Assembly (NCBI RefSeq): GCF_002127325.2
Contig: NC_035435.2
Span: forward strand, 128,627,893-128,691,892
DNA from: Helianthus annuus
Lineage: Eukaryota > Streptophyta > Magnoliopsida > Asterales > Asteraceae
Direction of reading: 5' to 3'
DNA: 64,000 nucleotides
Below the pieces are notes generated by a model. The model did not search any database. It was not told where the DNA came from and was given only the letters and a program-made list of their open reading frames with translations. Shown here piece by piece: positions 10,902-21,490 of the stretch. The stretch's first letter is position 1. Each line of letters starts with the position of its first letter. The position numbers and the translations under genes were made by a program.

Positions 10902-12032
10902 TCACGGTCTTGTACGGCACTGCGACGTATAATGCCCATACCAGTTGCAATTTGCGCAATAGCGACATTTTGCTTCTAGCGGGTGATGATACGTGCATGT
11001 GAAACACAGGGGATGCGATCCATTGTAAGCTCGCTTTGACTGAACTGGAACTGATCGGAGAGGTTCGGGTTGTGGCAGTCCAGTTGTTGAGGAGCCTGGG
11101 CTCACGGTCTTTCGTTTGCGGCTAGGTTGGGCTTCCTGAGTTGATGCAGTGTCGTCTTCGGATTCGCCTGATGATTTGACGGAGACATTGTCGGAGCAAT
11201 CCTTAGAAGAATCCTCCGAGGAGCTGTCAGATGAACCATCGACCGATTCTCCAGAGGAATCGTCGGACGAGTTGATGATGATTGCTTGATGAACTCGTTT
11301 GACAGGCTTCTTGGAGAAGAATCCGTCCACGACTCGTTTGCTGTTGAGCTCTGCGGCTAGACGGTAGGCTTCTTCGATGGTAGCAGGTTTTGCAACTTCG
11401 ACAAAATCACCCACACACTCTGGTAAGCCACGAATATACTTCGCGATAGCTTTCTTTGGAGTGTCGACTTGACTTGGGCAGACTATGCTAAGCTGTTTGA
11501 ACCTTGCTGTATAGCTCGCATTGTCACCTTCGGTTTGCTTGATTTCCCAAAATTCGTTCTCTAGCTTCTGGACTTCGTGAGGAGGGCAATATTCTTCCTT
11601 CATGAGTTCCTTCAGCTCGTCCCATGAGAGGGCGTAAGCTGCGGAGATCCCACGTTTGTTGCGTTCGGCGGTCCACCAATCGAGTGCTCGGGATTGGAAT
11701 ACTCCGGTGGCGCAAGTAGTTTGAAGGTCCTCGGGGCACCCACTCTGGCGAAGGGTAACCTCGATGGCATCGAACCACTGGAGTAATTGAGAAACATCTC
11801 CTTCACCCGTAAAAGGCATCGGATCACAGGCTTTGAAGTGTTTGTAGAAGAATGCAGATTCCGTCTTGACGTCTTCCGGAGCTCGAGAGTGGCTTTGAGA
11901 GTGCACTTGCGCGACAATTTGAGGAATGAGCTTGACCACTTCCTTGGTCACAATTGAGGCAATCCTCTTATCGGCGCGTCGTTGGGCTCTTCTCCTAGCT
12001 ACTCGTCTCGAGATCGAGTTGTTGGAAGGCAT
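10902..12032 (-). CDS. gag: Gag protein of element A, intact
   Basis: 376 residues with no interruption. Residues ~1-35 are basic (RRVARRRAQRRADKR). Residues ~60-230 form a Retrotrans_gag-type domain with the family landmark WW in RALDWWTAERN and an LENEFWEIKQ segment. Residues ~250-330 are Ser/Asp-rich (SSDDSSGESVDGSSDSSSED). The C-terminus holds one CCHC zinc knuckle at ~359-372 (CANCNWYGHYTSQC), which binds RNA. Gag forms the virus-like particle in the cytoplasm and packages the transcript. The frame ends five residues after the knuckle region starts to close, with no protease or pol after it, so the stop is not a recent break in a longer frame. The start follows a leader of about 1.2 kb. 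Confidence 0.93.
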   Translation of the reverse strand: MPSNNSISRRVARRRAQRRADKRIASIVTKEVVKLIPQIVAQVHSQSHSRAPEDVKTESAFFYKHFKACDPMPFTGEGDVSQLLQWFDAIEVTLRQSGCPEDLQTTCATGVFQSRALDWWTAERNKRGISAAYALSWDELKELMKEEYCPPHEVQKLENEFWEIKQTEGDNASYTARFKQLSIVCPSQVDTPKKAIAKYIRGLPECVGDFVEVAKPATIEEAYRLAAELNSKRVVDGFFSKKPVKRVHQAIIINSSDDSSGESVDGSSDSSSEDSSKDCSDNVSVKSSGESEDDTASTQEAQPSRKRKTVSPGSSTTGLPQPEPLRSVPVQSKRAYNGSHPLCFTCTYHHPLEAKCRYCANCNWYGHYTSQCRTRP

Positions 12033-13195
12033 CTAGACAGAAGGATTCGGAATGAGATTCGATCATAATGATTTCTGAACTTTTGATGCGATTCGATTCG
12101 ATCCAAACTTGATATTTAATTTAAACACATAGGAGCCACATAGGAAAATTCTAGGTTCCTAAACTCTCACATAATTGATTCGTTTTGTATTTAATACATA
12201 TAGATATAGTTGTAGGTTACACATAGATATTGGTTCAGAATTCGCGACGACGCGACGAGAGAAATGGCGTAAGCGAATTCGAGTACTTAGGCGTTTGTTT
12301 TGTTGCGATCATTCGGTCTTTGTTTTAGATTGCGATGGCTGTGTAGGTTGTGCGCTTTGTAAATCGAGGTTCGTAAATTCGATAAATCGAGAAATCGGTA
12401 AATCGTAAAGCTTAAATTTGAAAACTCATAGACGTAAACCATACACGTAAAATTTAGATGGAATGCCTTGGGTGTTTAGGCGTTGACTACCCAAGTAACC
12501 CGACTATACCCAACAAGTTCGGGCATACGCGTTGACCTAGGGGACTCATGCTTCCACTGGGATGCAGCTCCTGACATTCGTCTCTCTAGTCGTCGCGTAG
12601 CCTGAGTAGTTGTTATGGTCGTGTCCTTGGTGAGAGCTTTTGTAAACCATTTTATGGAGGGGAACAGTTGATTAAGGTATGGGTTTCACCCCTGGCTTAA
12701 CAACTTCGTTCCCATTTGTGGTTGTGCTCATCGAATAAATCCGAGAGTTCCACTAGAATTTCGAAATGGAGACCTTTTGTCGAGATGTGGATGTCACTCC
12801 TAGCTCAACAAAGAGTTCTCGTGCTAGAAAAAATACGCTGAGTGAGTGATCCTATCGAGAGTTATTGGTTTTCACACCTGGTCTCGACTAGATCACTCGG
12901 TTTTGTTATGCGAGTAGTTTTGAAAACATGTGTATTGTGTCAGCCTTAGGAAAGGCTAAGTAACCTTCTAGCCTTAGGAAAGGCTCTTTGTGTGAAGCTG
13001 TAGTATGCGGTGTTCACACAATAGTTGTAACTTTTCAACAAATTCGATCGAGAGTAGCAAGTTGGCCCAAACAAACCCTAACGAGTTCGTAAGAGTCGGC
13101 CTGTAGGTACTTAGACTATAGACTAGGTCAATTTTTCTAAGACATCGACCCGGACTAGGTCAAGTCTCAAACTTTGCCTAATTCCCTATAGTTAT
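12033..13195 (-). other. Element A untranslated leader
   Basis: 1.16 kb between primer site and gag, without a credible frame. It contains two copies of a 16-base palindrome (12942-12957 and 12970-12985), described separately. Several upstream short frames would precede gag. Confidence 0.6.
12942..12985 (-). ncRNA. Paired palindromic hairpins in the leader (candidate packaging or dimerisation signal)
   Basis: AGCCTTTCCTAAGGCT (minus strand) occurs twice, 28 bp apart. Each folds to a 6-bp stem with a TCCT loop. Element C keeps both copies with the same spacing at 40593-40608 and 40621-40636 (last base changed in the second). The place, between primer site and gag, is where retroviral and retrotransposon RNAs keep packaging signals. 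The function is inferred. Confidence 0.5.
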
Positions 13196-13208
13196 GGCTC
13201 TGATACCA
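13196..13208 (-). other. Element A primer binding site (tRNA-Met)
   Basis: Minus strand TGGTATCAGAGCC, three bases inside the 5' LTR; it is complementary to the 3' end of initiator tRNA-Met. Confidence 0.9.
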
Positions 13209-13211
13209 ATC

Positions 13212-15739
13212 TGTCACACCCCAACCGATGGCGGAATCATCGGGGCGCGGCACTAGGCGAATCAGATTGCTCAAGAGAATCCATAACAACTATATTGCGA
13301 TAATATTTATTACATTTGTCATCCCATACTAACAAACAATACAATCACGTAAGTCATCACAGATTTCTTGTCCTCTCGAACAATTCAAATCCGACAACCT
13401 AGATTTTAGATGAGTTTCTAGACTTCCTAGCTTGATTTGATGTAAACTTCGGCTAAACCTGCAACATACGTTAAAACTTTGTCAATACAAAAGTATTGGC
13501 GAGTATACAGGTTTGATATGTGTAGCATGATAGATTAAAAGTGCTGCGAATTTCCACATGCATAAACGTAATACACAACATATATACTCACAAAACTGAT
13601 ACTACCAGCTAAGTCCTCGATGCTCGACTCTTGATGGCATAACTAGACCCCGTCGGGCGAAATAGTACTATACTAGTCTTGGTGGGACGTCACGAGTATA
13701 AGTCCTAGCATACATGTACTAGCATCACGTATATCTATGCAAACAGTTATTCGCAAGTGATAAATAGTCCAATTAAATCATTCGTTTGATAAGTTTGGTT
13801 TTTATGGAACGTATGTTACACCCAAAATTCGATAAAAGGGGTCAAGTATACTCACAGCGCGTTTTCGGTTAGGTTTGCGGAATCGGTGCCGGAGAATGTC
13901 CTGATTTCAGATAATTTATGTGAGTGATAGATTACTATGCGTTAAACGGTATCGATTTGCGTGAAATCGGGCGAAATTGGGTTAAAATCGAACAAAATAG
14001 TGAAATTGGGCTGGCCCAGTCGAACAGGCCACTCGATCGAGTGGGCCTGGTCGATCGGTTGGACTAGGTCTTGATCGATCGGACAGCCTGATCGATCGAA
14101 TAGCTGTTCGATCGACCAGCTGTTAGATCGACCAGCTGTTCGATCGACCAGCTGTTCGATCGACCAGCTGTTCGATCGACCAGCTGTTCGATCGACCAGC
14201 TGTTCGATCGACCAGCTGTTCGATCGACCAGCTGTTCGATCGGCCATCCTGTTCGGCTTGTTTTCGATGGTTTTTCGAGCGTTTTTCGGCGTTTTGGGTC
14301 GAGACGTTACGATGAGGTGTTAAGCAACTGAAATCCCGTCAATTCCAACCTGTTTCATCGGCCGGGAATCACCCCGTTCGTCGGAACTGGTCGTTTTTGT
14401 CGGTTTTTCAGTGTTTAACTCGAAATCGATCATTTTATCACTAGAAATGTGTAGGAGATTGGTCTAAGTTCTGGTTTTACCATTTTTATGTATAGATCTG
14501 ATGTAAAAACCTTGATTTTACTTAGGAAATGCCCTGGATCTGAGTTGTTCTTGATGATATGAGGTCAACACCTTGAAGTTCATAAGAACTTGTGATGAAA
14601 TCAGTCAGAACATCTCAGATCCATGACCATCTTGATAGGAAAACACTGATTTGGTTGAGATTCATGAAAAATCGTATGTAAATCATCCGAATCTGAGTTG
14701 TTCTTCATGGGATGACATCACCTTTGAAGAACTTTGTGGTGACATCACCTTAGAACACCCCAAATCCGTTGATTTCACGGTTAAAAATTGGGATTTGAAA
14801 GATAGAAAGATGAAGGATTGCCTTTGGATCAAGAAAGTACAAGATTCGGGTTGAAAACTTACAAGAATCGGAAGAAATCGAGAGATTTGAGGGCTGGAGC
14901 GTCTTGGTCGGTTAGGAGCAGCAACACAAGTGTTTGGGAGTGAATGGAGGGGTATTTATAGGCAAGGAAGGAGAAAGGAAGGCAAAACTGCAGTTGGATC
15001 GGCTGGCCCAGTCGATCGGCTGGCCCAGTCGATCGGTTGGCCCAGTCGATCGGCTGGCCCAGTCGATCGGCTGGCCCCGTCGATCGGCTGGCCCAGTCGA
15101 TCGGCTGGCCCATCCGATCGGCTGGTCCATCCGATCGGACTGGCCCATCCGATCGGACTGGCCTATCTGATTGGGCCGGTCTGACCAATTGGACTAGTCT
15201 GATCGAATTGATCCGTTCGGAAGCCTTTTGATCCCGTTTTTGGTGCGATTTCGACGGTTTGAGCCATATTTTCATATATTTATATATTTATTAAATTATT
15301 TATTATTATTAATCACAAAAGGGCCGTATATACGTATTTATGTATCCAATTCTCAGTGCGGTGATCGAGTTACGCGTGCCATTGAGTGCGTTCTTCGATG
15401 TGATGTGCCATAATGATTATCGGGGCACCACTTACTCATATTGCCATCATCGTCATGACGGTCAGAGTCATAGTACTCACCCGATAACCCTCGTTAGCGT
15501 TGATTACTCACATTTTGACACCTCACGCTCATCGAGAAGGGTAGTTTAGGCCCATATTCGACATCATCGTGAGTGTTATGCGAAATAGGTTTGTAATAGC
15601 GATAGAATATGCATAATTATTCGATTGTACTTCGATTTGGTGATATAATTGGTATGATTACATTATGATCCGAATCTCCGGTGCTAGGCGTAACGAGTGT
15701 ATCGAGTAGTAACAACGCACGAAAGTGCGGGTTGTTACA
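13212..15739 (-). repeat. Element A 5' LTR
   Basis: 2528 bp, same length as the other LTR and the same in every stretch compared, including both minisatellites. The target duplication copy GTAAG follows at 15740-15744. Confidence 0.93.
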
Positions 15740-16066
15740 GTAAGGGTTCCGGATGAACCGTTCAACACTTGCATGTCTCAGATCTATTTAGATCGTGACT
15801 CTCAGGCCACCCTCGATGGGTTAGGCAAGTCAAATATTTTCCACCCAATTCATATACCATGTTCAACAACAACAACAATTATTCGCCTCAAAAGTAGGGT
15901 TTCACGGTTTTCCTCGCAGCCACGGGATGACATTGTGGTTGTAGTAGATTTAGATGGCGATGAAAGGTTAATGTGGTGGCTTTGGGTCTCGAAATATTTT
16001 CTCATTTTTGTTAGTGGTAACTTGGATTTAGAAAGTTATATCTCCATTTCAAAAGTTTCATTTTAA
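15740..16066 (+). pseudogene. Continuation of the unrecognised gene split by element A
   Basis: Removing element A and one target copy keeps the frame of 5951-5993 open into RVPDEPFNTCMSQIYLDRD and on to about 15930, where an Arg/Ser-rich stretch begins; the stop is at 16064. Codon use looks host-like. I cannot name the family. Because a pirin fragment follows within 120 bp, it may be a piece carried by a capture-type transposon. Confidence 0.4.
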
Positions 16067-16177
16067 AATGATAATAGTTGGTAGTTGATGATAATCTAGG
16101 TGATGAGGAGACTGTTGATGATATGGGTTATAAAGGTTTGAAAAAATGGATTAATGATAATTATGCTCAACTACACG

Positions 16178-16335
16178 GAGATGCGGCACATGAAGACTTT
16201 GAGGGGCATAAAGGGACTATTGGAGCTGGTAATTTGCAGAGGATGACTGCTGGAAGAGGAATTGTGTATTCTGAAATGCCTGCTTCAGATGGCACTAAAA
16301 AAGGCTTGCATATATGGATCAACCTATCCTATGGA
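16178..16335 (+). pseudogene. Pirin-like protein fragment
   Basis: About 50 residues match the conserved cupin core of pirin: HEDFEGHKGTI, MTAGRGIVYSEMPAS and GLHIWINLS. Pirins are nuclear iron-binding cupins of about 290-300 residues; the His and Glu in these motifs take part in metal binding. The preceding frame (16078-16177, GYKGLKKWINDNYAQL) does not look like pirin, and the pirin match stops at INLS, where a family intron may lie. So this is an isolated, probably chimeric fragment. Confidence 0.6.
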
Positions 16336-17218
16336 TTATGTTTGTACAACAATCTTATGGCAATGAAAAACTGTCGTTGAGCAATTACTCGTCAACCATA
16401 TAATATTTTTCTACAAAATCGGTAGATCAGTAAATGTTATATTTTGCAGGTGTGCATATAATATTTTATAAAGAGGTATGCTTTATCCTCATGTGGTTGG
16501 TCTGATCATAAGTTAGTTTGTACAGCTCCAAATTTATATATATTTAGATATATAAGCAGTTGAACCAACATGTTTTGATATAGCCGAAAATTTTAAGGTT
16601 TTTCACTTTTTATCCAGATTCGGCTACTTTGTTACATTTCTAACCTGGGTTTCTTTCCAATTTTTCATTTTGGTCAATATTCAGTTTTGAACACCAAGTG
16701 TTCGACCAAATTACCCTCACTTCTGTACGGTTCTTTACTCGCGATTTGTGTGTTTTTGACGAGAGTTTTATTGTTTTAACTTATAGTTGTCTGAAACTGG
16801 CTTCAATTTGAGGTTCTCTTTGATGTAAATGTTAATTTGACGTATTAGGGTTTATGAATTCAATTGTATGAGCAATTGAAGTGTTTTCAAGCCTTTCGGG
16901 TGGTTTATGCTTAAAGACATTACATTTGAAGTTGTTGTTGGGGTTCTTAACGTGGGTATATGTGTGTGATGGAAATATTGTGTTCAGTTGCATATACGGG
17001 AGCTTGCTTGATGTTAATTGATGCATATGTTGGTTCACCAAGTGGGAATTATGTTACACCTATTACTTAATAATCATATTTTTTGAATATATCTTGAAGT
17101 TTCAAGGGTTTTGTTGATCATCGAGCGTTTAGTACTTCAATCTGAATATGTTTCATCTGAATTGAGTCGTTTGGCCAGACAATAGTGGTGGTGGTTACCA
17201 GAATTTTGGGGTAGCAAA
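16336..17218. other. Non-coding, nothing recognised
   Basis: A/T-rich sequence. A minus-strand frame at 16832-17041 has no recognisable features and I do not support it. Confidence 0.4.
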
Positions 17219-17414
17219 ATGCCTTCGTCACCTGCGATGAGATGTTCTCCGGGAAGGGAACCAAGAGGCGATAATCATAAAAAAGGACGTTGTTTAGAGA
17301 GTGTAATACCGTTAAAACAAATTGATGATGATCTTGCTTTATTCAATAAGGTGCAAAGCAGAGAAAGAGAGAATTTCTTGCTCGAGGCCAGCGATGATTT
17401 TGAAGACATTTTCG
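17219..17414 (+). pseudogene. Ser/Pro-rich plant protein (At3g09000-like), exon 1
   Basis: MPSSPAMRCSPGREPRGDN, LESVIPLKQIDDDLALFN and ENFLLEASDDFEDIF match the N-terminus of a plant family of large Ser/Pro-rich proteins without enzymatic domain. The exon ends at a GTAATG donor. Exons 2-4 are at 18219-18248 plus 31582-31613, 33522-33642 and 33732-33866. Family proteins are several hundred residues longer, so the 3' end is missing. The acceptor of exon 2 is unclear and its frame from exon 1 does not close. Confidence 0.65.
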
Positions 17415-18179
17415 GTAATGTTTATTTGCTTTTATTCATTTTAAGAAATTTCGTTTTTTTCAGATTACATTATTGGAAAGCATTCATTACAGGATCCATT
17501 TTAAATAGAGATACACAAGAAGCTCATAAGCACTTGCACGTATTGTTTAAGGATATAATGTGAGATAGAAAATGAGGTGGTTATGCGATTACATAACCAC
17601 CTTATGTCAATATCAATGATAAAAACAACAATGCAAGTGTTTATGTGCCTCTCGCAGTTCTCTACATAGAATTGGTTCTATATCAACTTAATATTTAAAA
17701 AGTAGATATGCAACCATGAGGGGTGTGGATTAAGAAAGCCGTTTGTCTGCATTTATTAGGGTGACATAATCTGTTAAGATTAAGCAGTTTGAGATTGCTT
17801 ATTTCAACTTGATTTCTCGGTGGATTCAAAATTATAAATTTACTGATTTTTCTCTATGTGCATAAGCATACGGTGTTCAAATAAGCAAAAATTCCAATCT
17901 CCAAAACCCAAACACTCTATGGTCAGCTGATTATTTATGGCCGTTGACCTTTTAAATTCTTCAGTAGTCAGATGTTACCAAACACTCAACTGATTGTGTT
18001 ATTATCACAACTTAAACAACAGATGCGCATCCAAACACTATTTCCTGCAAACCATTTTGTTACATCTGATTAACTATTTATTACATAATAGATTATGTAT
18101 AGAAGAACATCGTTTCAGATCTTCGGTTTGTTTTTTAAAAGGGAAAGTAGTAATAAGTGAAAATTTTCTAATTTTCTTT

Positions 18180-18248
18180 TTGCAGCAAGTAAATTTTCTA
18201 ATTTTCTTTTTAAATGTTCCTGCTCGAGGCGAAAGCAGTGAGCTCCTC
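18180..18248 (+). pseudogene. Ser/Pro-rich protein exon 2, left half, cut by element B
   Basis: Reads PARGESSELL up to the element B target site (TCCTC at 18244-18248). Upstream, a ~26-bp A/T-rich sequence (AAATTTTCTAATTTTCTTTTT) is duplicated around the TTTGCAG at 18178-18184, which may have spoiled the acceptor. Confidence 0.55.
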
Positions 18249-18691
18249 TGACGAGGTATGACCCGAATCGGCTAACTTGACCCGGTCATTACCTACTATT
18301 TTATTATAAACGAATAATTATAAATGGTTATTCTAGAATATTCCATCTTCGCATGGAAGGTTGCACAACCAAATCTCCAACTTTTTGGGAAGATCATGCA
18401 AATCCCTAATTTATCGGAGCCCATCCTAAGTTAGGAGAAACCCTAATAGTAAACTATAAATAGAGGTAAACATCTAAGGTATGATCATCTACTCTCTCAC
18501 CGTTTCTCTCTCTATACACACATTCCTTTACTCCCAAAACCTAGACTTATTCTCACGCGGGAGGGTGGTTACAGGAATAACCCCATTCCTGTAACGAGTC
18601 CTAACGGTGTTCTGTTTTGCAGTTAAGCTGTTCGGATCGTCAGGTGTTGGAATCCCTGTTGGATACTACCGAGAAGGTCAGCGTTTCTTCA
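18249..18691 (+). repeat. Element B 5' LTR
   Basis: From TGACGAGGTATGACCC to GTCAGCGTTTCTTCA, 443 bp. ACTATAAATAGAGG at 18454-18467 is a good TATA box, and CTCTCTCACCG downstream fits the start region. Confidence 0.93.
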
Positions 18692-18692
18692 T

Positions 18693-18710
18693 TGGCGCCA
18701 TCCATGGGAC
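18693..18710 (+). other. Element B primer binding site
   Basis: TGGCGCC starts one base after the LTR. This start is common in Tat/Athila elements (tRNA-Asp type); the remainder matches less well. Confidence 0.55.
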
Positions 18711-18784
18711 CAGATCAGTAGCAACAACAAGACCGAACCCCAATGGCAAGCGATTAGAACATTGCAGCAACACCAAGTCAGGCG

Positions 18785-19060
18785 ATGTTAACCGGAAATC
18801 CGTTGGGAGAAACGAATCCCGCTGTCTCCACGCCGGTCTCTCCGATTGTAACCAGGGCACTTGACCTGGAGTTTGAGGCAGAAGGACCCCCACCAGGTTT
18901 TGCCGATACCGCTGCTGCTTCTTCTGGGACAAGAGCAGCGGATTTATTTTCGTACACTCCTCTGCAGTTCCAGTCAGAGGGACCAGTCACGACGGGCACA
19001 AACGTTCTTGCCTCAACCATAACCTCCAATGCACAGACCATACGTCACAACACCACGCCG
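18785..19060 (+). pseudogene. Element B gag, N-terminal segment
   Basis: MLTGNPLGETNPAVS opens a Pro/Thr/Ser-rich, low-complexity leader region typical of Tat Gag. It is cut by the solo LTR at 19061. After removing that LTR and one target copy, the frame continues without shift at 21491 (VIRSASPSTI). Confidence 0.65.
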
Positions 19061-21485
19061 TGTCACACCCCAACCGATGGCGGAAACATCGGGATGAGAC
19101 GAACAAATTGCTCAAAACAACATAACACTATTTGTGACAATATTGATTGAATCAAATTTCATAAATGCCTAAAATGTCATACATTGTTCAACATGATCAA
19201 AACATAAATCAAATTTCAAACATAGTTTATTTTCTAGGTGAGTTTCTAGTCCACCCTAACTTGCTTCTTCATCATCTTGTCTATCAACCTGCAACATGTA
19301 TTAAAATAAAATCAACAAAAAGTTGGCGAGTATACAAATTTGATACATAGCATAGTAGAATAAAACAAGTTTTGAAGTTGCTCAATATCCAACATGAAGA
19401 CGATGACACTAGCTACCACTTTTCAACATTGTTCAAGTTGCTTTCAAATATCGTTCAAGTTGCATATAATGAAGTTGCACTCAAAAAGTGTTGAAGTTGC
19501 ATTTATATAAAGTTGCATCCAAATGAAGTTGCATTCAAATAAAGTTGCATCCAAATGAAGTTGCACTCAAAGAGTGTTGAAGTTGCATTCAAATAAAGTT
19601 GCATCCAAATGAAGTTGCACTCAAAGAGTGTTGAAGTTGCATTCAAATATCGTTCAAGTTGCATAGAATGTGGGGTTACAAGCATCAAATCGTTTCATGT
19701 TTAAATGTGGATAGAGTGTGATAAAAACAAGACTCAAGTGTTGTGTAATTTGAATATGGAATACATGTTGCACCCAAATGTGTTTAAACGAAAATGGGAT
19801 CGAGTATACTCACATTGATTGCGTTGCGATTTCTTGTAATAACGCACGAGTAGAAAGTCGAGATTCCAAGAGTACGAACAAGGATAGTTATCCTAGGTGT
19901 AAAATATCACACAAAATAGATTACTATAATTTCTATATTAATTTTGGACTTAACTCGTTTTACTTAGTTAAGAAAATAAATTGTTAGTTCTTACGCTTAA
20001 ACTAAGAAGTTATTACAACATGAATATTTGTTTTATAAGTTTTATGATTAATAGGGTTTAAAGGATTAAATAAAATTATATTTAAAAAGATTCAAATACA
20101 AGTTTAGATAATCATGTTTTAACTAAATTGCATGCTTTATAAATAAATCAATTATTTTAGCGTTGTAAAAGAACAAGGTTCAAAAGAAAAGAATTTAAAT
20201 ACGTTTTGTTTAGCATTAAATAATGGATTTAAAAGATTTCAGAATTTATAATTTAGACAAAATTAGTTATTAAGAAAATAATGTTTTGATAAATTATTTT
20301 TAAAACTAGTTTAAACAATATAACAGTTTTTTTTTTCTAAACAAGAACAGTGGCGTCATCATCTTCTTTTATTTGGTTTGAATAAAACCAAACTCCAACT
20401 ACAGTAATGATAATGTTTAAAACATTAATCAGTAAGGTTTGAGTTATCATTTTATTTGAATACTAACATCATTGTTATCTTCTCTATTTAAAAAGAAACA
20501 GAAGGCTCTTTCCTAACATTACATGTCTTCCTCTTGTTAAACAAGGCAATATACTGTTGTTATGATTTTCATCATAAGGCTTTAAACAAGAAAACAAGGA
20601 TGAGAAACGTATACCGAACATGTAACGAGTCGAAAGGTTCCCTTCGTGAACTCCGAGCGGCTCCGGTGAAACCTCTAAAACTCTGGCGAGATGCAATGGG
20701 GGTTCGGAGGGTGTTACGGCGTCTCCGACTTGAACTCCGATGTAATCCGGCGACTTCCGTTTTCTCGGCAACGTGCGAATGATGTGGTGAGGGTGTAAGG
20801 GTATCGAAGAGATGATGTGTTGTGGTGTCGAAGAAGGATATGAGATGATATATATAGATCGATACGTGAATGTATGAAGCCACGGTCACTGATCAGGTTC
20901 TTGATTGATAAACTAAAATGGAAACACGGAATCGTTATCAAATTCCGAAAATCCGGGAAAGCTCAAAAGGAAACACGGTGGTCAACTTTCAGTTTTGGCG
21001 GCAACTTGCTTTGAAAGGTGGTGTCTAAATGAGTCTAGATTCATGATTTGTTTTAACTAGAGAAACCGTGTAATCATAGCTCAATTACGACAATTCAGGA
21101 ATGTATGAGAAGGAAATGTAACCAAGATGTGGCTGTCAACAGTTGGCGGCAAAGTGTATTTCAAAGGAAGGAAATATGCTTCGAAAGTTTATATACAAAC
21201 TGATTCTGACAAATAAAAAGGCTTAGTGGAGTTGGTTTGTTATTTGTGAGTTATCACTTTAATTAACTAAAACCCATTCTAAAACAAACTAACTTAAATT
21301 TAAAAGTAAATTTCAAATTTGCTAATGATTATTAAAATTATTTAATTAACTAAATAATTGAATAGAATAAGAAAATCTTTCAATGGTTATTTGATTCGCG
21401 AAAAATTTCCGAGGTTTAATGTTTAGAATCCGTCTTTTTAAAACGGGTCAAATTTTGAAACGGGTCGATTTTGCCGGGGGTTACA
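19061..21485 (-). repeat. Solo LTR nested in element B gag
   Basis: 2425 bp, minus strand, from TGTAACCCCCGGC to GGTTGGGGTGTGACA, with perfect target duplication CGCCG at 19056-19060 and 21486-21490. There is no internal region, so it arose by recombination between two LTRs. Its end sequence and the motifs GAGTATACTCAC and CTGCAACATG are shared with elements A and C, but the bulk differs. It has a TATA-like TATATATA at 20849-20856 on the minus strand. Minus-strand frames in 20484-20941 are leader sequence of the LTR. Confidence 0.92.
19440..19680. repeat. AAGTTGCATCCAAATG minisatellite in the solo LTR
   Basis: About a dozen short units built on AAGTTGCA(T/C)(C/T)CAAATG, grouped in a higher order of about 65 bp. 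Confidence 0.85.
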
Positions 21486-21490
21486 CGCCG

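Larger units (their letters stand above)
5994..15739 (-). mobile_element. Element A: gag-only LTR retrotransposon, Ty3/Gypsy type (TR-GAG-like)
   Basis: Complete 9746-bp element on the minus strand: two LTRs of exactly 2528 bp, 5-bp target duplication GTAAG, tRNA-Met primer site, leader, intact gag and polypurine tract. Between gag and the polypurine tract there are 2.4 kb with no protease, reverse transcriptase or integrase. This matches the class called TR-GAG (terminal repeats with only gag), which must use the Pol of a relative. The LTRs are equal in length and identical wherever I compared them, and gag is open, so the insertion is recent. Element C at 37883-47380 is an older relative. 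Confidence 0.92.

Noticed and set aside
18607..18864. Frame over the element B LTR end and primer site
   Set aside because: It reads across LTR and primer binding site. The Gag frame starting at 18785 is in another phase and continues correctly beyond the solo LTR.
20484..20941. Three overlapping minus-strand frames in the solo LTR
   Set aside because: They lie just downstream of the LTR TATA-like box and fit transcribed leader. No domain; no conservation in elements A or C.
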